Origin: a virus
IMG/VR virus record: IMGVR_UViG_3300046007_012472
Span: 1 to 64,000 of that record
Length of the DNA stretch: 64,000 bases
Direction: 5' to 3' (one strand)
The notes under the pieces are model-generated. The model was given only the letters and a program-made list of their open reading frames with translations. It searched no databases and was not told where the DNA came from. Both the position numbers and the translations under genes were made by a program. Of the stretch, positions 1-5,669 are shown in pieces. Each line of letters begins with the position of its first letter. Position 1 is the first letter of the stretch.

Positions 1-2
1 CA

Positions 3-371
3 AACCTGCTACTATCAACTATGAGCGGGCATCCATGCACACGATGGGTAATGGAAAGCCGACAGAATTATGAATGGTTGTTTGTCCACGGTTATGAACT
101 TTGTCTTGAGTATACTCGTCGTTACGAAAAGACTCATAAGCTTCAAAATCTTTATATTGACCTGCTTCACGACTTCCCTTCTAACATTCGTGATCTTGGT
201 CTTACCACTTTTGCTCAAGCCATGCCAGATCAATACAAGAATCTTGATGCCGTGACTGCATATCGTAATTATTATGTTTTTGAAAAGGCACGATTCGCAA
301 AATGGAAGAACGGCAAGATTCCAGAGTGGTATGTTGACATGCTCAATCCAACTGCTATAATGGTAGCATAG
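3..371 (+). CDS. Conserved phage protein of unknown function, 5' end outside window
   Basis: The reading frame is open from base 3 and ends at TAG 369-371. The first ATG (base 21) lies inside what looks like the conserved core, so I read this as the C-terminal part of a longer gene. The segment with HPC, W, ESRQNYEWL, ELCLEYTRRY, KTHK, QAMPDQYK, then YRNYY and W-K resembles a widespread phage protein family (common in T4-like cyanophages) with no assigned function. It precedes a tRNA pair and shares their downstream terminator. I give no function. A real start at base 21 would make it a short 116-aa form. Confidence 0.6.
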   Translation, partial: NLLLSTMSGHPCTRWVMESRQNYEWLFVHGYELCLEYTRRYEKTHKLQNLYIDLLHDFPSNIRDLGLTTFAQAMPDQYKNLDAVTAYRNYYVFEKARFAKWKNGKIPEWYVDMLNPTAIMVA

Positions 372-377
372 AACATC

Positions 378-451
378 GCCTCTGTAGCTCAGTCTGGTAG
401 AGCTGAAGACTTTTAATCTTTAGGTCATAGGTTCGAATCCTATCGGAGGCA
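378..451 (+). tRNA. tRNA-Lys (anticodon TTT)
   Basis: Cloverleaf read by eye: acceptor GCCTCTG (378-384) pairs with CGGAGGC (444-450), the discriminator is A451, and the T-arm loop is TTCGAAT. The anticodon stem GAAGA/TCTTT encloses loop CTTTTAA, giving anticodon TTT. No CCA is encoded. It lies 7 bases after the upstream CDS and 4 bases before the next tRNA. Confidence 0.95.
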
Positions 452-455
452 TTTT

Positions 456-528
456 GGCTCGGTAGACCAACGGCAGAGTCAGTGGACTCAAAATCCATAC
501 AGTGTGGGTTCGAATCCCACCCGGGCTA
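456..528 (+). tRNA. tRNA with anticodon CAA (Leu), short variable loop
   Basis: Acceptor GGCTCGG (456-462) pairs with CCGGGCT (521-527), with discriminator A528. The T stem is GTGGG/CCCAC. The anticodon stem is closed by loop CTCAAAA, giving anticodon CAA, which reads the Leu codon UUG. Only five bases (499-503) separate the anticodon and T stems. Bacterial tRNA-Leu normally carries a long variable arm, so the gene is unusual: either a reduced phage tRNA-Leu or a tRNA charged with something else. No CCA is encoded. Confidence 0.85.
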
Positions 529-550
529 TTTACATTTTTTCTCACGAATT

Positions 551-580
551 GGGTCCAATAAAATTGGACCCTTTTCTTTT
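551..580 (+). terminator. Rho-independent terminator after tRNA-Lys/Leu
   Basis: Perfect 9-bp stem GGGTCCAAT (551-559) and ATTGGACCC (563-571) with an AAA loop, followed by TTTTCTTTT. It closes the plus-strand unit containing the partial CDS and the two tRNAs. Confidence 0.9.
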
Positions 581-583
581 GGT

Positions 584-611
584 AATAAAACCGGGAGGAC
601 CAACCTCCCGG
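584..611 (-). terminator. Minus-strand intrinsic terminator
   Basis: Stem CCGGGAGG (591-598) and CCTCCCGG (604-611) with a 5-base loop. Read on the minus strand it is followed at once by TTTTATT (590-584), the layout of an intrinsic terminator for leftward transcription. It sits back-to-back with the plus-strand terminator at 551-580. No minus-strand gene ends here, so it may close a non-coding transcript. Confidence 0.6.
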
Positions 612-676
612 CTCGCCAAGGCGGATAGATCACCTCCGACTTGTAGCCCAAATGGGCGGGGTGCCTCGGCAATGAT
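584..676 (-). ncRNA. Candidate small structured RNA, unknown type
   Basis: This GC-rich stretch in AT-rich DNA holds consecutive inverted repeats: GCCC/GGGC around 646-657, CGGA/TCCG around 622-637, and the terminator stem 591-611. Read leftward it begins beside an AATAAATA box (rc of about 678-685) and ends at an intrinsic terminator. That would give an RNA of about 90-100 nt. No ORF fits. I do not recognise the fold, and a plus-strand role or no transcript at all remain possible. Confidence 0.3.
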
Positions 677-684
677 ATTTATTA

Positions 685-692
685 CATAAATA
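685..692 (+). promoter_or_regulatory. T4-type late promoter box CATAAATA
   Basis: CATAAATA within TTACATAAATATT, nine bases before ATG 702. It is a one-base variant of the T4 late -10 box TATAAATA, and the same TTACATAAATA string recurs at 3107-3117. The sequence around it is nearly palindromic (TATTTAT-TAC-ATAAATA), so a weaker leftward box may share it. Confidence 0.55.
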
Positions 693-701
693 TTAAATGC
701 C

Positions 702-1670
702 ATGGATGCAATCTCTGAAGATTTAAAACGCTGGTTTAAGGAAAGGTGGGTGGATATTTCCCGGAAAGACAAGTCCGGGAAACACCCACCCTGTGGGCGT
801 AAGAAGTCTTCCAAGAAGGGCTACCCCAAATGCCGTCCTTCCGTCCGGGTGAGCTCAGAGACCCCGGAAACGACCGGAGAGATGTCCGGGTCGGAGAAGA
901 AGGCTGCGGTGCGTCAGAAACGCTCTGCGGAGGCTAAAAAGAAAAGAAAAGGAAAGAAGCCTATCATGACTTCACATCATAATATCAAAGAAGAATATCT
1001 TGAAGAAAAGAATGTTCCGACCAATAAAAAACTTTATTCAGCAGTAAAAGCACAAGCAAAGAAAAAATTCAAGGTCTATCCATCTGCATATGCAAATGCA
1101 TGGCTTGTCAAAACATACAAAGCTAGAGGTGGAGGATACAGATCCGTAAATGAGGCACACGATATGGGCGATTATAAAAAAGAAGCCATCGACATGGCAA
1201 TGTCAGAACTGATGAAAACCCAAAAATATGCAGGAGAGCTTTTGGGTATCATGAAAAAAGCAAAAAATGTTGAACCTTGGATACAAGGAAAAATTACCAC
1301 AATAGGTGATTATATTGGTACAATAAAACATTATCTTGAATATAGACATTCAAAATATGGAAAAATTATTGAATCAATAATGGAAGGCAAAAAAGACATG
1401 CCTTGCAACAAACCCCGCCCTTCCACCAGTGCCGGTAAGAAGATGATGGTAAAGGCATGCGAAAATGGCAAAGAAAAAATCGTACATTTTGGTGCTAAAG
1501 GATATGGACACAACTACAGTGCCGCCGCCCGCAAGTCATTCAAGGCTCGCCACAAGTGTTCAGAGAAAAAGAGTAAACTCTCTGCTCAATATTGGGCATG
1601 CAAAAAACTTTGGGCTGGTAAAGGTGGCTCCAAGTCTTCGTGCCCACCGGGAAGAAAATGTAAGTATTGA
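702..1670 (+). CDS. Lys-rich composite protein built from three small conserved domains
   Basis: 322 aa, strongly basic. Three parts can be seen: (1) residues 10-60, RWVDISRKDKSGKHPPCGR followed by a KKGYPKCRPS-type segment; (2) about 105-150, KKLYSAVKAQAKKKF...PSAYANAWLVKTYKARGGGY; (3) the C-terminal 75 residues, with FGAKGYGHNYS, KSFKARHKC and KLSAQYWACKKLW. I know each type as a stand-alone or mixed module in phage and giant-virus proteins, function unknown. The basic charge and Cys/His pattern suggest nucleic-acid or zinc binding; this is inference. The first 250 bases are clearly more GC-rich than the rest. A late box lies just upstream. The protein might be packaged in the virion. Confidence 0.8.
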   Translation: MDAISEDLKRWFKERWVDISRKDKSGKHPPCGRKKSSKKGYPKCRPSVRVSSETPETTGEMSGSEKKAAVRQKRSAEAKKKRKGKKPIMTSHHNIKEEYLEEKNVPTNKKLYSAVKAQAKKKFKVYPSAYANAWLVKTYKARGGGYRSVNEAHDMGDYKKEAIDMAMSELMKTQKYAGELLGIMKKAKNVEPWIQGKITTIGDYIGTIKHYLEYRHSKYGKIIESIMEGKKDMPCNKPRPSTSAGKKMMVKACENGKEKIVHFGAKGYGHNYSAAARKSFKARHKCSEKKSKLSAQYWACKKLWAGKGGSKSSCPPGRKCKY

Positions 1671-1691
1671 GAAGATTCTTGACTTGACATC

Positions 1692-1719
1692 TTGACTTCC
1701 AGTTTGAATCTGATACAAT
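1692..1719 (+). promoter_or_regulatory. Sigma70-like promoter
   Basis: TTGACT (1692-1697), a 16-base spacer, then TACAAT (1714-1719). It is one of seven promoters in the window with this layout. The transcript would start near 1726, leaving a roughly 70-base leader with inverted repeat GACATCG (1748-1754) / CGATGTC (about 1776-1782) before the SD AGAAGGA. Confidence 0.8.
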
Positions 1720-1797
1720 AGAATCATCGTGAGCGATTGAGATCACAGACATCGGATTCACTCGCTTTTCTTTGTCGATGTCAGAAGGATTTATGTT

Positions 1798-2091
1798 ATG
1801 GCCAATACAATGTCCAAGACTCGTAAGGTAATTAATTTCCTTTCGAGCGGTAAGAGCCTCACCGCTGCGCAGGCTCGCGCTCGCTTCGGGGTGCAGAATC
1901 TCCGTGCGACGATCAGCAACATTCGTGAGATGGTTGAGGAATATGGTAACTGGGAAGTCGTTGCTTCGAAGAATGCTTCGGGTAACACCTCTTACACCAT
2001 GGTCGATACCCACCCGGGTCGTCGTACCTATCGCTTCAACGCAGACGGTACTCGTACTCGCGCTAGTCGTGCTAGCCGTTCATCTCGATAA
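1798..2091 (+). CDS. Small helix-turn-helix protein (HTH_39-like)
   Basis: 97 aa. Residues 8-55 (KVINFLSSGKSLTAAQARARFG, then NLRATISNIREMV) fit the phage HTH_39 family, a winged-helix-like DNA-binding fold in which the AQARARFG helix precedes the recognition helix. After a short beta-rich middle, the tail is Arg/Ser-rich (RASRASRSSR), suggesting extra nucleic-acid contact. SD AGAAGGAT stands 6-7 bases before the ATG. It has its own promoter (1692-1719) and terminator (2106-2137), so it is a monocistronic unit, likely early. A regulatory role is plausible; its targets are not visible. Confidence 0.8.
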   Translation: MANTMSKTRKVINFLSSGKSLTAAQARARFGVQNLRATISNIREMVEEYGNWEVVASKNASGNTSYTMVDTHPGRRTYRFNADGTRTRASRASRSSR

Positions 2092-2105
2092 TTTGTCCTT
2101 GTGGA

Positions 2106-2137
2106 CATGTTGGGGTAAAACCCAACATGCTCTTTTT
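2106..2137 (+). terminator. Rho-independent terminator
   Basis: Stem CATGTTGGG (2106-2114) pairs with CCCAACATG (2121-2129), followed by CTCTTTTT. It ends the HTH gene transcript. A smaller hairpin, TGTCC-TTG-TGGACA, lies directly before it. Confidence 0.9.
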
Positions 2138-2163
2138 AATCTACATATGTTGGAGGTTTAATT

Positions 2164-2394
2164 ATGGGTAAACTATATTATTCCAAAGCAATTGTAGACG
2201 GTAGATGTGTCGATCTTCTCTTGAGTGAAGATGAAATGGAAACAGCGGCAGAAAGAGCTCTGGACAATCCAGAAATTGTTGTTTCTTTTCCTGAATCTCA
2301 TGGAAGTTGTTGGAGTGCCGAAAAGCCTCCAAAGTGTAGTTTTTGGTCTCGTCTTATGAACAAGTGCTGTGAATGCAGCAAGAAAGAAGGTTAA
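2164..2394 (+). CDS. Hypothetical small protein with Cys-rich tail
   Basis: 76 aa. A strong SD (TTGGAGG) stands 8-9 bases before the ATG. The N-terminal half is acidic and probably folded (LYYSKAIVDGRCVDLLLSEDEME). The C-terminus has paired cysteines (CSFW, then NKCCECSKK) that could bind a metal. The stop is two bases before the next ATG, so it is co-transcribed with the Sm-like gene. I do not recognise the family. Confidence 0.7.
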   Translation: MGKLYYSKAIVDGRCVDLLLSEDEMETAAERALDNPEIVVSFPESHGSCWSAEKPPKCSFWSRLMNKCCECSKKEG

Positions 2395-2396
2395 TC

Positions 2397-2702
2397 ATGG
2401 CTGTGAAGCTTATTCGTCTTACTACGGGCGAGGAAATTCTCGCGAAGGCTGAAGCCAACCCCACGGGTTGGACTCTCAAGGATCCTGCTATTATCGTTCC
2501 GGTCGGACAAGGAAAGCTTGGGTTTGCCAAGTGGCTTCCTTATGCTCAAACCGAAAAGGGTGTGGAGATTCCATCAAACTTTGTGATGTTCCATCTTGAC
2601 CCTGATCCTGATCTTGTGTCTCAATACACTAGCATGGTCACTGGTCTTGTAGTTCCCGGTCCAGCAGCAACACCACAATTCCGTATCGCAGGAGCAGACT
2701 GA
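2397..2702 (+). CDS. Sm-like small phage protein
   Basis: 102 aa from ATG 2397. I prefer this start over an in-frame codon at 2373 because the conserved N-terminus MAVKLIRLTTGEEI begins here and AAGAAGG precedes it. The order of a short strand, TGEEI, a 'KDPAIIVPV' strand and a C-terminal amphipathic segment (LVSQYTSMVTGLV) matches a protein common in marine T4-like phages that appears to adopt an Sm/LSm-like barrel. The function is not established; RNA binding is an inference from the fold. Confidence 0.75.
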   Translation: MAVKLIRLTTGEEILAKAEANPTGWTLKDPAIIVPVGQGKLGFAKWLPYAQTEKGVEIPSNFVMFHLDPDPDLVSQYTSMVTGLVVPGPAATPQFRIAGAD

Positions 2703-2719
2703 ACCTAAAGAGGTCCCCA

Positions 2720-3106
2720 GTGACTTCCGATAAAGTTCGTAAATACATTGATATGGCATATCCGATCTGCTTGGATATCGAGCGGCAAAAAAAGCATGTC
2801 TCGATTATCCTTCACAAGAAGCGAGTCGTTGGAGTAGGCACGAATTCCTTTGGCTCTACTCATCCGAAGGCTAAGCAGATCGGATATCCATACGATGAGA
2901 TGCATAGCGAATTAAATGCTCTTCTTCGCGTGGACAAGGGACTTCTCAAGAAGCGACCGAAGCTTGACTTGATCAATGTCCGGTTTAACCGTTTTGGTGA
3001 ATTGAGAATGTCCCGTCCATGCGATAAGTGCATGCCGTGGTGTGAAGCCTTGTTCCGTACTATATGGTATACTACTGATGAAGGTATCTTCAAGTTGAAA
3101 GAATGA
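2720..3106 (+). CDS. Deaminase-fold zinc protein
   Basis: 128 aa, starting at GTG 2720 after AGGTCC; ATG 2753 would trim 11 residues. H62-S-E64 and P-C101-x-x-C104 are the zinc-binding and proton-shuttle signature of the cytidine/deoxycytidylate deaminase superfamily (HxE ... PCxxC). It is shorter than T4 dCMP deaminase (about 190 aa) and lacks that enzyme's extra zinc site. Substrate cannot be read from the sequence: free (d)CMP, cytidine or a base in RNA/DNA are all possible. With RNR, ThyX and dUTPase elsewhere in the window, a role in dUMP supply for ThyX is reasonable. Confidence 0.75.
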   Translation: MTSDKVRKYIDMAYPICLDIERQKKHVSIILHKKRVVGVGTNSFGSTHPKAKQIGYPYDEMHSELNALLRVDKGLLKKRPKLDLINVRFNRFGELRMSRPCDKCMPWCEALFRTIWYTTDEGIFKLKE

Positions 3107-3109
3107 TTA

Positions 3110-3117
3110 CATAAATA
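3110..3117 (+). promoter_or_regulatory. T4-type late promoter box CATAAATA
   Basis: CATAAATA within TTACATAAATAAAA, ending five bases before ATG 3123. The transcription start should fall at or next to the ATG, implying a leaderless or nearly leaderless late mRNA. Confidence 0.6.
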
Positions 3118-3122
3118 AAAAT

Positions 3123-3446
3123 ATGAAATCATTCAAAGCATTTATTCTAGAACAAGATTCTCCTTTTTGGTGGATGAGAATGGCTATGGGTCAAGGAGAA
3201 TATTCGGCACAACCATTTAGAACACTTGCACCTCAAAACTCATATACCTATGATGGTGGTGTAGAAGTTGCAAGTTCTCGACCCGCAAATGTACAACCTG
3301 CAAGAGTACAACCTGCAAGAACCCAACCGGCAACACATTCGCCCGCTTCGACCAGAGTATCAAGTGAAATTAATTCATCAAATTTAGAATCATCAGAAGG
3401 CCAAACTGATAAATTTAAAAGAACGACAGCATTCGAAACAAGATAA
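3123..3446 (+). CDS. Small late protein with capsid-targeting-like N-terminus
   Basis: 107 aa. The N-terminus MKSFKAFILEQ resembles the T4 capsid-targeting peptide of internal head proteins (M-K-T-Y-Q-E-F-I-A-E type), which the prohead protease removes. The middle is low-complexity: repeated N-VQPAR-VQPAR-TQPAT blocks encoded by near-identical 15-base units (about 3290-3340). No SD is seen and a late box ends five bases upstream. I propose a packaged internal head protein; disorder and small size fit, but the function is inferred. Confidence 0.6.
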   Translation: MKSFKAFILEQDSPFWWMRMAMGQGEYSAQPFRTLAPQNSYTYDGGVEVASSRPANVQPARVQPARTQPATHSPASTRVSSEINSSNLESSEGQTDKFKRTTAFETR

Positions 3447-3463
3447 ATTTATGGAGATATATT

Positions 3464-3619
3464 ATGATTGAAGAAGGCGCGAGAGTTATTATTGTCGAAA
3501 GTCGAGAAAGTGGAATCGTTGAATCTAAGGCAGGGGAGCATGATTATCGTATTCGTCTTGCCGATGGTTCTTTGGTTGTTTTGCATGAAGACGAAATTCT
3601 TCGTTTTTTGAGAGACTGA
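3464..3619 (+). CDS. Small beta-barrel-like hypothetical protein
   Basis: 51 aa, with SD GGAG nine bases before the ATG and a stop one base before the next gene's ATG (TGATATG). The layout ARVIIVES, GIVESKAG, DYRIRLADGS, VVLHEDEILRFL is a short KOW/SH3-like run of beta strands ending in a helix, as in many tiny phage proteins. No function is known. Tight spacing and a good SD make it a likely real gene. Confidence 0.65.
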   Translation: MIEEGARVIIVESRESGIVESKAGEHDYRIRLADGSLVVLHEDEILRFLRD

Positions 3620-3620
3620 T

Positions 3621-3872
3621 ATGTTCCGATTGTTCATCGATATTCCGATCTCCGCAATCAACACGGAGCATGCTGTTGAACAAGCTCAAGGTCTTGTCAA
3701 CAAAATGATTCTTAATGATGATATGCAACAGCACTTCAAGTCTGTAAATATCGAGCAAGTTAATTATCGTCTTGGTCATGATGAGGATCGACAAAAGTCA
3801 AATTACTTCATGATTGATGATAATGGTCATTGTTCAACAAAGAAGACAAAAGTGACAATTGCTGTTGAATAG
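3621..3872 (+). CDS. Hypothetical small protein
   Basis: 83 aa, translationally coupled to the gene before it (TGAT-ATG). Mixed alpha/beta composition with an amphipathic helix (EHAVEQAQGLVNKMI) near residues 15-30. No recognised family. Its TAG stop (3870-3872) uses the first two bases of the following tRNA-Gln, so this gene and the tRNA must be in one transcript or processed apart. Confidence 0.6.
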   Translation: MFRLFIDIPISAINTEHAVEQAQGLVNKMILNDDMQQHFKSVNIEQVNYRLGHDEDRQKSNYFMIDDNGHCSTKKTKVTIAVE

Positions 3873-3939
3873 GGATTGGTGTAACGGTAGCACCTTTGAC
3901 TTTGGATCAAATTGTCTAGGTTCGAATCCTAGATCCCTA
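3871..3939 (+). tRNA. tRNA-Gln (anticodon TTG)
   Basis: Acceptor AGGGATT (3871-3877) pairs with GATCCCT (3932-3938), with discriminator A3939. The anticodon stem TTTGA/TCAAA encloses CTTTGGA, anticodon TTG. The T loop is TTCGAAT. The 5' end overlaps the stop codon of the upstream CDS by two bases. No CCA is encoded. Confidence 0.95.
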
Positions 3940-3940
3940 G

Positions 3941-4249
3941 TTATAAATTACTAGTGATATGATGTAATTTAGCTTGTAATTCTCTTAACTTTTCAGCATG
4001 AAAATTTTGATAAGATCCAGAAGTTAATCTGGAAGTGTCTCCACTTGCCATTCCCCATCCTTGTAACTGTGATGTATGATGAGAAATTTGTTGTCTTAGG
4101 TAATCAACATGCAAATCTACTATTTTAGGATCGCTTCCTCTATACAATTTTCCTTTAATTGGATTTGCTTCTAAAGGTGGCAAATCTTCTTGAGGGGTTT
4201 CTAATGCCTCTCTTAGAGCAGTTTTTATTATGTCTAATCTGGATCTCAT
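3941..4249 (-). CDS. Small late protein of unknown function
   Basis: 102 aa on the minus strand, mostly helical and charged (MRSRLDIIKTALREALETPQ at the N-terminus, then a helix LRQQISHHTSQLQ and a C-terminal helix EKLRELQAKLHHI). A full TATAAATA late box lies 18 bases upstream and SD AAAGGA precedes the ATG, so it is expressed late. It opposes the neighbouring early genes. It may be a minor virion or internal head protein; no family is recognised. Confidence 0.6.
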   Translation of the reverse strand: MRSRLDIIKTALREALETPQEDLPPLEANPIKGKLYRGSDPKIVDLHVDYLRQQISHHTSQLQGWGMASGDTSRLTSGSYQNFHAEKLRELQAKLHHITSNL

Positions 4250-4267
4250 GCGTAAATTCCTTTTAAA

Positions 4268-4275
4268 TATTTATA
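4268..4275 (-). promoter_or_regulatory. T4-type late promoter box TATAAATA
   Basis: TATTTATA on the plus strand is TATAAATA on the minus strand, an exact match to the T4 late -10 box. It drives the 102-aa gene ending at 3941 and is divergent from the sigma70-like promoter at 4282-4309, only seven bases away. Confidence 0.7.
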
Positions 4276-4281
4276 TAACAG

Positions 4282-4309
4282 TTGACATCTGAATATTCTC
4301 TGGTATAAT
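4282..4309 (+). promoter_or_regulatory. Strong sigma70-like promoter
   Basis: TTGACA (4282-4287), 16 bases, TATAAT (4304-4309): both hexamers are perfect consensus, with an extended -10 TGG before TATAAT. It is the strongest promoter in the window by inspection. Transcription would start near 4316, directly before a GC-rich structured leader. Confidence 0.9.
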
Positions 4310-4315
4310 ATGGAT

Positions 4316-4410
4316 GTTGGGACGGGAGTGTTGAATTTGACGCGCCGAGGGCGGACAGTTTCGCAGGGGTGCTTATAACACCCTCAAGCCCGGGCAGCAC
4401 GGGATCGGCG
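4316..4410 (+). ncRNA. Candidate structured 5' leader RNA / small RNA, unknown class
   Basis: About 95 GC-rich bases follow the consensus promoter. Closing helix CGCCGA (4343-4348) / TCGGCG (4405-4410), inner helix GGGC (4349-4352) / GCCC (4388-4391) and hairpin GGGTG (4367-4371) / CACCC (4379-4383) fit together. A competing pairing of AGTGTT (4327-4332) with AACACC (4377-4382) would break the inner hairpin, as a switch would. The closing helix ends eight bases before ATG 4418 and covers the only purine-rich stretch that could act as SD. It may be a riboswitch-like or autoregulatory leader; I do not recognise a known class. Confidence 0.45.
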
Positions 4411-4417
4411 TATTCTT

Positions 4418-4681
4418 ATGAAAAAGTATTATGCAATCGACGCAGGAAACGAGAATTACCTAAGTGATACGATATATCAAGACAACTCTGCTCGGACTGG
4501 CACTCTGCTTTATTCTAAAAAGTCAGATGCTCTTGAATGTCTTGAAGAGATGGAAAGCATCTGCAAGTATATGAAACGCAAGAGTACATACAGCATGAAT
4601 AAAGTTCAAACGATGGATGGTCCTGTGATTGTAGACGGAGTATGGCATGAACGACTCAAGGGAAACTCGAAATCTAATTGA
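4418..4681 (+). CDS. Hypothetical protein downstream of structured leader
   Basis: 87 aa, alpha/beta, no recognised family (MKKYYAIDAGNENYLSD at the N-terminus, then a helix SDALECLEEMESICKYMKRK and a C-terminal strand pair). No clear SD stands before the ATG; the nearest purine run lies inside the leader helix, so translation may depend on the leader fold. Its last 35 bases overlap the SpoU-family methyltransferase gene in another frame, so the two are coupled. Confidence 0.65.
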   Translation: MKKYYAIDAGNENYLSDTIYQDNSARTGTLLYSKKSDALECLEEMESICKYMKRKSTYSMNKVQTMDGPVIVDGVWHERLKGNSKSN

Positions 4682-5189
4682 TCATTATCACTATTGGAAT
4701 CATGATGCTATTCTCGCTGAACTTGATTCTCGCAGGCATAATTTTAGCGTTCTTTGTTGCAATCTTTACAATGACTTTAATATTGCAAGCGTTATACGGA
4801 ATGCAAACGCTTTTCTCGCTTCCGAAGTATTACTATATGGGTCCAAGCAGTTTGACCGCAGGGGCACGGTTGGAACCCATCATTACACTCGATTCCGACA
4901 CCTACCTTCGTATGACGATGTGCGAGCGTACTTGTCAGATAAATTCGTGGTCGGAATCGATAATGTTCCCGACTCGAAGCCTATCGATGAATTCGATTGG
5001 CCTACCGATAAGCATGTTGTGATGGTCATGGGGCAGGAACAGGTGGGTGTTCCTATGGAGATTCTTGACATCTGTGATGTCACTCTTTATATTAAACAAT
5101 ACGGTTCTGTACGAAGCCTTAATGTAGCATGTGCGAGTTCAGTTGCTATGTACGATTATTGTAGTAAAACGATAAAATCAGGTGTTTAA
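4647..5189 (+). CDS. SpoU/TrmH-family RNA 2'-O-methyltransferase
   Basis: 180 aa. SPOUT-fold signatures are plain: motif 1 NIASVIRNANAF (about residues 45-56), RRGTVGTHHYTRF, motif 2 VMGQEQVGVP, and motif 3 SVRSLNVACASSVAMYDY near the C-terminus, which forms the knot that binds S-adenosylmethionine. The family methylates ribose 2'-OH in tRNA or rRNA. At 180 aa it is close to the catalytic domain alone, with no substrate-recognition extension. SD GGAG lies seven bases before the ATG. The phage carries seven tRNAs in this window, which are possible substrates, but the true target is unknown. Confidence 0.85.
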   Translation: MNDSRETRNLIDHYHYWNHDAILAELDSRRHNFSVLCCNLYNDFNIASVIRNANAFLASEVLLYGSKQFDRRGTVGTHHYTRFRHLPSYDDVRAYLSDKFVVGIDNVPDSKPIDEFDWPTDKHVVMVMGQEQVGVPMEILDICDVTLYIKQYGSVRSLNVACASSVAMYDYCSKTIKSGV

Positions 5190-5624
5190 TTCTGGATTTT
5201 CTTTTTGCTGACGGTCAAGCCATGCTCTTCCTTTATCTGGTTTTCTTGTATTTTGTGCTTCTCTTTGTTGTGCATCATCTACGCGAACATCTCTTTGTCT
5301 TAATTCTTTTTTGATTGTATGCATAGTATGATGAAATCCACTGAAACCACCTATTTGTTGTTGGTGGTCGTGTATTTGTTTTAATGCATCTCTATGTCTT
5401 TTTATTCCACTACTAGTGCTTATTACAGTTATGTGCTCACCAGTTTTTGGGTGATGTATTTGGATATGTCCACTTTTTCTTTTTCCTTGACCACGATTAA
5501 TAATATAACCCAATAATATGGCTAATTTTTTAATTTGTTCAGGAGCATCGTGATCTGTATGATTTATACCATACAGATATTTCTGTTGACTTTCCTCATT
5601 TAAAAACTGTAAAAATGTTAGCAT
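5178..5624 (-). CDS. Late protein with capsid-targeting-like N-terminus, His-rich
   Basis: 148 aa from ATG 5624; a longer reading from 5645 would run through the late promoter, so I reject it. The N-terminus MLTFLQFLNEES again resembles the T4 capsid-targeting peptide. The rest is basic and His-rich (IHHPKTGEHITVISTSSG; HRDALKQIHDHQQQ) with a polar C-terminal tail. The section from ILLGYIINRGQGKRK to the GEHITVIS hairpin could be a small nucleic-acid-binding domain. Likely a packaged internal protein; function inferred only. It overlaps the convergent SpoU gene by 12 bases. Confidence 0.6.
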   Translation of the reverse strand: MLTFLQFLNEESQQKYLYGINHTDHDAPEQIKKLAILLGYIINRGQGKRKSGHIQIHHPKTGEHITVISTSSGIKRHRDALKQIHDHQQQIGGFSGFHHTMHTIKKELRQRDVRVDDAQQREAQNTRKPDKGRAWLDRQQKENPELNT

Positions 5625-5629
5625 ATTAG

Positions 5630-5637
5630 TATTTATA
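5630..5637 (-). promoter_or_regulatory. T4-type late promoter box TATAAATA
   Basis: Exact TATAAATA on the minus strand (plus strand TATTTATA). It ends only five bases before ATG 5624, the same tight spacing as at 3110-3123. A leaderless late mRNA is implied. Confidence 0.65.
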
Positions 5638-5669
5638 TGCCACACCTAAATATGGATAGAGGTTTTATT

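Noticed and set aside
758-781. Hairpin TTCCCGGA ... TCCGGGAA as a terminator
   Set aside because: It lies inside the open frame of the 322-aa gene and has no T-run.
3064-3074. TGGTATACT, like the early promoter -10
   Set aside because: It lies inside the deaminase coding region, and no TTGACA-like box is found 16-17 bases upstream.
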